This document shows positions 55,547 through 64,000 of a stretch of DNA of 64,000 nt, piece by piece. Where the stretch lies: the NCBI GenBank assembly GCA_947561395.2, contig OX387184.1, positions 29,502,766 to 29,566,765 of the forward strand, read 5' to 3'. The notes beneath the pieces were generated by a model, which saw only the letters and a program-made list of their open reading frames with translations, had not been told where the DNA came from and ran no database searches. The stretch's first letter is position 1; each line of letters starts with the position of its first letter. This stretch comes from Buxus sempervirens. Its lineage: Eukaryota > Streptophyta > Magnoliopsida > Buxales > Buxaceae. Both the position numbers and the translations under genes were made by a program.

Positions 55547-58500
55547 AGAATTATGAGCAGAACCGGCTCTCGGGGAGCAGTTTTGCCTTTCTGCTAAAAG
55601 CTTAATAAACTGCTCAATTTTATCCTAGCGGATAGAGATTTCCAACATGATTCCAACGCAACTGAGTTTGTTAGAATTGGAGTCCAGATGAAGGATTTAT
55701 GGGTAGAGCAAGTCCCGGGGGAGCAAAATTTGACTTTCTGCTCAAACCCAGATTGTATACTATTTCTGTCCCAAAGAAAAGGAAATGCCGACACAATTCC
55801 GACGCAACTGAGTTTTCCAGAATCAAGGCCCAGATCAAGGAGATATGAACAGATTAAGATTCCGGACGCGACTTCAGCCTTCTGCTAAAAACCTGAATTT
55901 GCTGCCAAACTCTAGCTCAGTGGATAAAGGATTTCAATCTGATTCCAACGCCACTAAGTTTGCTGAAATCAGACACCGAATGAAAGAATTATAGGTAGGT
56001 CAAAATCCCGGTAAAACTGCTCATGTGGCAAAGAATAAAGAAAGGGCAAAAAATAAAAAAATCTAAGAATAAAATATTAATATAATCTAAAATATCTAAT
56101 AATTAAATTAAATAAAAAATAAAAGGAAAATTAATTCGCGCATGTGTAGAATGCGCATAACCCATTGCTTGGAGGATAAGAATGAAAGAAAAGTAATCAT
56201 TAAAAAAACTAATAATAATAATAAAATAACAATCAAATAAGAATGAACGAATTCTCCCATGTGGAGAATTGAGAATTCGTTCAACATTGCTTGGAGGATA
56301 AGAATGAAAGAAAAGTAATCATTATTTTTCTTATAAAAAAAAACATGACATGAAAAATATTTCTATTTCGGTCATACTAAAAATTAGTATGACCGAGATA
56401 GCACAAAAAGGCCCCGTATTCATTCCTTAGTTGTTGGCTCTTACTCCTCCCACCTCCCTCCAGCACTGTCCGACCCCCTTCTTTGCCTCTCTAGCACAAC
56501 TAAACTCCTCCCAATCCCACAAAAACTCTCTCTAATCCCTTCCTCCTCCCCTCTTAAGTCAAGGAGCATACTTGGTGTCCTTGGGTGTTTGGAGAAGAAG
56601 CTTAAAGCGCTGTTTTACTTCAAAGTGAGCTCAACACACTCAAAAGGGTTTCTAAACCCCCAAGGTGAACTCTTTTGTACCTTTTATTTAACATAGTTGA
56701 AGATGAATCAAGTATGAGCACCTTAATGTTTTTATATACTCTATACCTGCTGTTCTTCATTATGCTACCTTGCTTGCTTATTTTTCTTCACTTATTCCTC
56801 AATTTTACATCCAAGCAACCTCCAAAAGTAAGAGGGAAGCCTCTGGTTAACTCCGGGAAAGTGTTAGAGACCTTCAAATTTGATTTTAAGAGTCTTAAAA
56901 TTTCTGTTGAGCTGCTATTTTTTCTTCAATTAAAAAGGGGAGCTTGTTCCTCTTATTTTGACTCTTTTGTACCCCTTTAACTACCCCTCTAGCCCCTTCT
57001 TTTGATTGGTTTTATACTTCAGCTCCATATTTGCTTGATATGGCATGATAAATGTATGTTCAGGTTTAGGTTTTTTCTTATAAATTTTAATATACATGCT
57101 ACCCGTACCTACTACTGTTATGGAGATTTTTTTATTGATTAGTAGAGACAATATTTGTATCTTTTGCCTTTGGCCTTATGTTTAAGAGTGATAAGCATGC
57201 ATAAGTACACTTGTCTTAGGTGTCGTGCCCTTCTTCCCCTCTTTTCATTACTTTGTATCTTTTTATAGCATTAAATCCATTTGTATTTGCTACTGTTTTA
57301 AGATCCTTAGTTTGTCCCTATGTTCCTTTAGATATCTAAAGTATGATAAGGCCTAGACATGCATGAAAAGCATGCTTTGATTCCTTATTTATTTTTCATT
57401 GTATTTATATTGAAGCATGAATATGCATGAACATTGGTTGTTGTTTTGTCTACATGATGTTAGCCCTATCTCTTTTTATACATTTCATGTGTATATTTGC
57501 ATTCTTACTCATTAGAAGCATGATAATCCAAGCTTTATCTGTTCCACCACTTGATCTTTGTGTAGGTGAGCACACACACTTCATTTTTATGCATGTGAAA
57601 CATGGAGATGCCTGTGTTCTTTTTGTGGTTTGAAGCTTGTATTCCTATATTCATTGGATTGGATTTCCCTTATACATGCCGGTTACTGGATTCTATAGTA
57701 AAAGAAACCAAAACAGGGACATTTAAGTCCCTGTTTCTTTGCTAAACTTGGCTCAAAAGGAAGGAAAGGCAAACCCCTGGCCTTCCCTTATTCTCTTGGT
57801 TTCAAACCTCTCAAAAGAAGCTTATCATTTTCATTTGAATCACTGTGGGTCCACACAAGCCTCAGACAAACCCAAAAACCCTGAGAACCAGTTTTCTATA
57901 AAAAATTTAAAAAAAAATTAGTTTTCTGTGTTTGCCTGAAAACTCAGGTCGGGCAAACATAACCTTAATAATAGCCGAATATTTATTTCGGCTAAATAAA
58001 AAATATAATGTAACCGAAAATTAATTTCGGTCACATTATATTTTAGTTTAGCCTAAATATATTTTTGGCTACATTAAAAAAATATCAAAAATCAGATTTT
58101 TAATCCTTAATTCGTTTATTGGTTTGATTTAATGGAACTGGGTGAACCGACCGGAAACCCAAGATGGGCCTTGGGCTTTTCCAACCCAATTTGATTCAAT
58201 GTGAGCCTTCCAACGGGGCCCACCTAGCCCAAAGAACACTTTTGGAGTTAAATAACATAATTAAGTAAATTAAATGGGCCATACTCTCTGAGGCCCACCA
58301 AGGCCCAAACTAAAACATACAGGCTTAGCTTAAGGTTGGTTTGGCCGAGACCGCGGGCCAGGGCCTATCAGGCCCACCAAGCCCATTAACCGAATAAGAA
58401 AGGGTCTAAAACCCTAATTCTTCAAATCTTGGGCCTTCAGGCCCAAGTCTAAGCCATGGGCCCCAAGCCCAATGCCTAGCCCATTTTGGAAACTAAATAA

Positions 58501-58829
58501 AATAAATTAAATTAAATTTTTTTGGTTGCCATTGTGAGGCCCACCCAATGGGCCCACAAAACCATCCAAGCCCACTTTAAATAAACTTAACTTAAAGTCC
58601 ATTTAAACCCTAAATAAAAATGATCAAATTAACCAAAGCCCAAATGGCCTCTTAGGATTAGGCTGAGGCCCATCAAGGGACATGTGGGCTAAGCCTAGCC
58701 CACCAGGGAATCCGTGGGCCTTCCAACGGGGCCCACCCAATCCGACCTAGGTCATTTAACAAATCCAAGATAAAATCAAATAAAGGGGACCCAAACCACT
58801 TCAGTGGTCCCCACAAAAACTAAAAAATT

Positions 58830-61205
58830 TATTCTTCTTTCAAGAAAAGCATGGTACAAAGGAAAAACTCCAACACCAATTCCTCAGCTAAGTCTAAAAA
58901 GGGTTAACTAGAATAAAATGAACATCACCCATATCATCTAAATAAAAGTAATCTAAAACAATTCTTCCAATACCAAGTCAACTTGATTAATGTAAATCCC
59001 TAAACCTATATAGGAATAAAGTAATCTTCATCCTGGTACTCAGTATAATCCCTAGAAGTGTCTATCCCCGCAACGTCCTCACCAGGAATATCTGAAAACA
59101 AATCCGATAAAACGATAATGTGAGAAACAACATCTCAGTAAGTAGTCATGCAAATAGTTGACAACAATAAAATATATGCAGCATTTAATCAGATTAATCA
59201 CGATAAGCTCAAACACTGTGAAATATAAACACAACCATAGTAAAGTATCCAACCAGCTTCCCACCAAGTACACGGATCGAGGAAGTAAACAATAATAACC
59301 AGTAACCAGCTTCCCACCGAGTACACAGATCGAGGAAGTAAACAACATAACCATCTTCCCACCAAGTACACGGATTGAGGAAGTATTCCGCCAAGTACAC
59401 TGATCGAGGAAGTATCCCGCCGAGTACACGGACCGAGGATAACTAAAAGTAACCATCTTCCCACCGAGTACACGGATCGAGGAAGTATCCCGCCGAGTAC
59501 ACAGACCGAGGATAACCAAAAGTAACCATCTTCCCACCAAGTACACGGATCGAGGAAGTATCCCGCCGAGTACACGGACCGAGGATAACCAAAAGTAACC
59601 ATCTTCCACCGAGTACATGGATCGAGGAAATATCCCGCCGAGTACACGGACCGAGGATATAAATACCAATAATCAAATCCACCCTGTGAAAGCAATAAGC
59701 CAAGCACCTGCCTTGTCACAACTGTGACCCAAAACCCCACACCAGCGGAGTCAAATACATGCCTCAAGATCACGGTTTCAATGGGTAAAATAATCCAAGT
59801 ATATGTAAAATCATTCGGAACTCAAAACATGTCCAAATAGACCAAATACAGGTGTAGGAACCCTTAAAATCTTCTTTGTTTAAAAATAGAAACATTTAGA
59901 ACAATGGTATTAAGTAAAAGTGCCTCTTTTGAAACATCTACCCAAAATCTTTATAAAATTGAATTTTAAACATCTGCCAATGCAAACACTTCCCAAATAC
60001 CCCAATCTTGATGGTATATAGGTTAAATTTGGATAAAAACACCTCCGTAATGAAAAACTAGGTTGAAATGCAAATTTCCAAAATTCTGACAGACAGGGCA
60101 CTCGAGCGGCAATCGGGCGCTCGAACGGCTAACAGTTTGGTCTTTTTACGGTTGATCGCTCAATAGGTCGCTTGAGCGACTATTCAGGCGACAGTTTAAC
60201 CTGGAGAAATATCTCTCTGGTTCCAAAGACAAAGAAAGGGCACTCGAACAACTGCTCAGGCGACCCGATACGTTAAAAATTCACAACTTTACGAAATTCA
60301 ATAGAAATTCCAAAACTCAATATCTAGTGCATAAAATACATTCTAAAACACTTTATAAACATGCTAGAACATTTTCTAACAAATAAAACATCATAAATAA
60401 CAAAAACAACTCATCAAATCTCCGAATAAACATGAATATTGATTAAAAATGAATTTCTTTTGTGCAAGAGTTAAAGGGACTACTTACCTGGTTTTGGGAA
60501 CTAAAACCTTCTCAAAAAGCTCTAAGATATCACCCCAAATATACTCCAACAGATCTAAAAAGGCCTTGATCTCGTCTGGGTTAAGAAAAATCATTTTTAG
60601 AGATCTAACAAGAAGTTTAACTTCTCAAAACAAAGCTTCTCTTTAGTTTGATCTTACCTAGGTTTCTATGCACGAAAATCCTCTCTTTTCCTTCTCTATG
60701 ACGGCTCCAACAAATCTTGAATACTAGGGTTAGGTTTGATCTCCAGGAAAAGAGAGAGAAGTGTAGAGGGAATAGAAGTGGTCGTGTGGCTACTTCTATT
60801 TTGTGTTTTCTTCTTAACGTGGATTACTCCATGCATAAATAGGTTTAGTTAATTATTTAAGGTATTTTACCATAATACCCCCTTCACTAAACCAAACCAA
60901 TTAAACCATGAAGCCTCAAACCAAATAAACCTTTGGGTCAACCCACTCTTTTTGGGTTCGACCATCTCCCCTATTATTTTATTTTTAATTATCTCTACAC
61001 TATAATAATCTGAATAATAATATCTAAAAGTTCTCTCTTGTTTAACTTAAAAATCTCACCTTAGATTAACTTTCCAAGTCCTCCTCCGATTCACCTTGGT
61101 CTTCTCCGAGTTGAACCCAGTCCTCAACCACTGCATATTATTAATAACTCAGTTAGCTTATTTACTACGTATAATTATTTTATTACTAAAATCCGGGATT
61201 TTACA
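58830..61205 (-). mobile_element. LTR B-like piece inside LTR A copy 4
   Basis: Ends AAAATCCGGGATTTTACA at 61205 (LTR B ends GGGGTCTTACA). It holds the shared words near 59040-59150 (tatccccgcaacgtcctcacc, atctgaaaac, catctcagtaag), a tandem array (59240-59660) and a gcgctcga domain (60095-60265). The left limit near 58830 lacks a TG start; no target duplication is seen, and about 130 bp of host LTR A present in copy 2 is missing, so a deletion probably removed one end. Confidence 0.6.
59240..59660. repeat. Tandem array: CCGAGTACACGGATCGAGGA unit
   Basis: A short core (ccaccgagtacacggatcga, ggaagta or ggataac) recurs about 11 times, partly in a higher-order unit of about 70 bases with 'accaaaagtaaccatcttc'. 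Both strands show long open frames only because the unit length keeps frame. Confidence 0.85.
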
Positions 61206-61375
61206 TAGCCGGAATCTCAAAAAGCCGTAGACCAGCAAATTAGACAAACCTAGGCACCCAGGTGTCCGCCTGCATCCCATCAGGCGGTAGCGACTCCCAT
61301 TTTCCCAATTATCCTTCGAAGGTACGCACACCCCAAACCCCACGTGCGCCCCACCGTGCGATTTCACAGCGCACA

Positions 61376-63132
61376 AATACTAAATTAGCAGTATGGAGAG
61401 CTAAACTATTATCGAGGGCAAGGAAAGTTACTTTAACAAAATCAACATTAAATGCAATTTCACAATATACAATGGGAGCGATATGTTTGCCGAAAGGCAC
61501 AAGAGAAAATTTGAGAAAAGTCAAATTGATTTTTTCCTGAAAAAGTGGAGAAGAAAAAAAGAAACTATATACTATAAGTTGGGAAAGTATGTGTAAACCA
61601 AAAAATAAAGGGGGCTTAAGAATAAGGAATATAACAGATGTAAAAAAAGCATGCATGGTGAAACTAGGATGGGAAATTCTGAATGAAAAAGAAAATTTAT
61701 GGGTTAAATGTGTAAAGGAAAAATATTTAAAGGGAAAGGAATTTATGGAAGCAAAAGTGAGAAAAGGAGACTCATATGTTGGGAAACATATTCTTAAGAA
61801 TAAAGAAATTTTGAGAAAGGGAATAAGATGGAAACTAGGCAATGGGGGATAAATGGAAGGATGACAAATCCCTTATAGACACCCTTAATCAAGAAGAAAA
61901 AAAAATTAATAAAGATCAAAAAGTAAGAGCTTTTATAGTTGAAAATAACTGCTGGAACACGCAATTACTGAAAAACACACCATTAAAAAAATGAAAAGAT
62001 AAATGAAATCATACAATGGTTTAAATCACAAGAAGGAGAGAAAGATGAAATTTGTTGGAGGTTAACGAGAAATGGTAAATTTTTTATAAAATCAGTAATA
62101 TGGGAATTGAGAGGTTGGGATAATTACAATCCAACAAATTTGAATACGATAAAAAAGATGTGGAATATTAAATGTTCACCAAAAATGAAGATGTTTGCAT
62201 CGATGTTCTTAAATAAAAGTTTACCAACAAGTAATATATTAGTGAAAAGAAAAATTATGGTAAACAATAAATGTAACTTTTGCTATGATAATGAATAAAG
62301 TAATAGTCATCAATTTAAGGAGTGCACGTTTACTAAACAAGTGTGGCAATTGAATGAGAAACTCAATGAAGTTTTCAAACAAGAGAACAAAATAGTATAG
62401 GAATGCCTTGATGAAATAATGAATAAAGGAATGTAAGAATATGAAAAAGCATTAGGAATACGCTGGAAGATATGGGAGCATAGGAAATCAAATGAGATTT
62501 GAAAAGATAAATATGCATCAAAGACAAAAAGTCTAAAGTGCAGCTATTGCAATAGTATCATTTAAAGAAGCTAATGAATGTAATTTTAACAATGTTGCAG
62601 GTGGCAAGGAGGGTTGTAGAAAGCAAAAACAGGAAGAATTGGTGGTATGGAAATGTCCTGAACCAAGGTGGATTAAGCTTAACTTTGATGGGGCCTTGAG
62701 CAAAGATGGAAACTATTATATTTATTTGCTAAACATATTTTTTGGAACTGATGTGTTTAAAATAGAACTGCTACCTATGATTATAGCTATTAGAATAGTA
62801 CTAAGTAGGGGGACTCGTTTTTTGGAAATTGAGGGTGATGCTTTGTAGGTTATTAATGGCGTAATGAAAAGAAATGCATACCCATAGCAAGCGAATTCAC
62901 TGTTAAAGGAAGTGGAACAGTTCAAGAGAATGTTCCAAATGGTGAAGATACAACATATTAGCAGGAAAGCGAACAGGGTGGCAAATGCAATGGCGAAAAT
63001 TGGACTATCAACTCGTAACAGATTGATGCGGTAAGATCCCTTAGTGAATAATAGAGCTAAATAAGTAATAGATGATTGTAATGGACAAGTAACTTAATAT
63101 AAGATATTTTACGTTTTCCTACCCAAAAAAAA
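61376..63132 (+). pseudogene. LINE ORF2 3' part: zf-RVT, RNase H-like region and 3' end
   Basis: Resumes ORF2 with TKLAVWRAKLLSRARKVTL, then SQYTMGAICLPKG, the conserved block after the reverse transcriptase. Next are GGLRIRNITDVKKACMVKLGW (about 61611-61675), a zf-RVT-like stretch (KMWNIKCSPKMKMFASMFLN ... CNFCYDNE, 62150-62295) and an RNase H-like domain: KLNFDGALS near 62675, FKIELLPMIIAIR near 62756, EIEGDAL near 62827, SRKANRVANAMAK near 62960. Stops at 62846 and elsewhere show decay. The element closes with a nine-A run and the 17-bp duplication. Confidence 0.85.
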
Positions 63133-63149
63133 AGGCCAAACCATATTTC
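63133..63149. repeat. Right target-site duplication of the LINE (17 bp)
   Basis: Exact copy of 3373-3389, preceded by the A-run of the LINE. Confidence 0.85.
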
Positions 63150-64000
63150 AAGTACGATTCGGACAAAAAAAAATTTTGATTTGGCCCGATCTTAGCCCAT
63201 TTTAATGGCCCAACTTTGAGGAAAAAGGTATGCGAAATTTTGCCCAATAAGACTATAACTAAGGCTCGGACTTGCCTTTGGAAAAGTTTTGGGAAATAAA
63301 CGGGAATAAAAATGGAATAAATAAATGAATAGCCCACAAACTGGTCCAACCAAGAAATTTAAGGGAATCTGCCCTTCGCTGGTATGACCTTAGGTGTTTA
63401 ATAACTTCCTCAGGTCATAATCGATCGAGCTCCTTAACCGGGCTTTGGGCCAAACTAGATTTTAAAAAGGGGATAATCCAATAGATAGTAGTGACTCCAG
63501 AACAAACCCGAAAATATGCGAAGTCAAGAAACCGAGTTTAGTCGAAAATTAGAAACCGAGTTTAGTCGATTGAGCCACACTTGTCTTGAGGCCCGCAAGC
63601 ACCCACACCTATTGGAGGGCTGTTCGCATAGTGAATACAGGGATCACAGTTGAAATCGAATTCAATCTAAAAGTCCAGATTGAATCCTTAATCAATGTTG
63701 AATTCAGAAAATATGAGTCCTCTTCAGAAGACATTGCCTTATTCTTTGATGTAAAATATAAATATATGATTGTATAACTTAATGACGAAATTATTAGTAA
63801 ACCAACTATTATACAAATTTCTTCGCAAGAAGTATTTGATCACAGAAAAAATTGCAACTATTAATGTACAATCCCTTGGATATGAATTTGCTTTGATATA
63901 TACTAAAATTGATGGAGGATAGCTTAACCTTGAAAATATTGCAGTCTCACCAATATTTATTTGGATTTTATAATGGAGTCTCATCACTTCTAGAGAACAA
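63150..64000. other. Unassigned flank right of the LINE
   Basis: Continues the pre-insertion sequence found left of 3373 (words such as 'ggcccgatcttagcccattt'). A direct repeat of 'gaaaccgagtttagtcga' is at about 63529 and 63550. No gene is recognised. Confidence 0.4.

Larger units (their letters stand above)
51263..61375 (-). mobile_element. LTR A copy 4, solo LTR with nested insertions, TSD AATAT/AATAC
   Basis: Plus-strand start is TGTAAGCACCTCATTTTTGC and end AGCGCACA; AATAT (51258-51262) and AATAC (61376-61380) differ by one transition. Removing the element plus one TSD joins LINE codons as ERMN-TKLAVW. Net LTR A sequence includes about 170-bp units (54925-56015), hairpins (56368-56396; 57973-58039), 'gggcccac' blocks (58140-58800) and the terminal hairpin module (61266-61287). 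Nested inside: a PIF/Harbinger element, a Cassandra-like LTR and an LTR B-like piece at about 58830-61205. Confidence 0.85.
3390..63132 (+). mobile_element. L1-type LINE retrotransposon, about 6.5 kb, split by nested insertions
   Basis: LINE pieces are 3390-3963, 7800-8119, 18594-18680, 34036-34964, 48415-51262 and 61376-63132; a short ORF1-ORF2 gap lies in the fifth. Read together they give the plant L1 order: ORF1 with DUF4283 and a CCHC knuckle, then ORF2 with endonuclease, reverse transcriptase, zf-RVT and RNase H-like parts, and a short A-run. The pieces total about 6.5 kb, normal for the family. A 17-bp TSD flanks the whole. At the CACTA and LTR A copy 4 insertion points, leaving one target copy restores the frame. 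Many stops and frameshifts show the element is long dead. Confidence 0.85.

Noticed and set aside
59240..59660. Possible CRISPR-like array
   Set aside because: Spacers are not unique and the units are imperfect tandem repeats inside a plant LTR; no cas genes and a plant genome.
59079..59773. Minus-strand frames of 191 and 196 codons
   Set aside because: They are translations of a tandem array (SVRVLGG / DPCTRW repeats) in two frames at once; a repeat-length effect, not a gene.
61309..61842. 177-codon minus-strand frame
   Set aside because: Shadow of LINE ORF2 (AT-rich, F/S/L-rich translation) crossing the LTR A border.

Overview
The window is repeat-rich nuclear DNA of a flowering plant, probably a eudicot; the species cannot be told from the sequence. 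The evidence is TNP2/Ptta-type CACTA transposase genes with introns, FAR1-type Mutator transposases, an L1-type LINE with DUF4283 and zf-RVT parts, a Cassandra-like 5S-derived LTR, many 'gggcccac'-rich LTRs, and no convincing host gene. Exon limits are read by eye from GT..AG sites and family conservation.

Main result: almost the whole window (3390-63132) is one old L1-type LINE of about 6.5 kb, split into seven pieces by later insertions. The same 17-bp sequence flanks it at 3373-3389 and 63133-63149, and its ORFs resume across insertion points. In order, it holds: a 459-bp TRIM (3964-7799) split by solo LTR C (4082-7453, TSD CGGGC); a 10.5-kb CACTA element (8120-18593, TSD ATT) with a TNP2 transposase broken by one stop and an apparently intact Ptta/TNP1-like gene; solo LTR B (18681-34035, TSD ACAAA), which contains two LTR A copies, one of them holding a MULE that holds a third LTR A copy; a 13.5-kb MULE (34965-48414); and LTR A copy 4 (51263-61375, near-matching TSD AATAT/AATAC), which contains a PIF/Harbinger element, a Cassandra-like solo LTR and two LTR B-like pieces. 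The deepest nesting is five levels: LINE > LTR B > LTR A copy 3 > MULE1 > LTR A copy 1.

No gag, protease, integrase or LTR-type reverse transcriptase was recognised, so the large LTR insertions look like solo LTRs. Both MULEs carry FAR1/MULE/SWIM transposases and extra cargo: MULE1 a small GRF-zinc-finger protein with a membrane tail, MULE2 an HMG-box-like plus plant-mobile-domain gene and a Transposase_32-like gene. LTR A carries hairpins whose positions persist while arm sequences change, including one short hairpin with a compensatory base-pair change. The ends of the window (1-3372, 63150-64000) lie outside the LINE; 1-1056 is the 3' part of another LTR A-like repeat.
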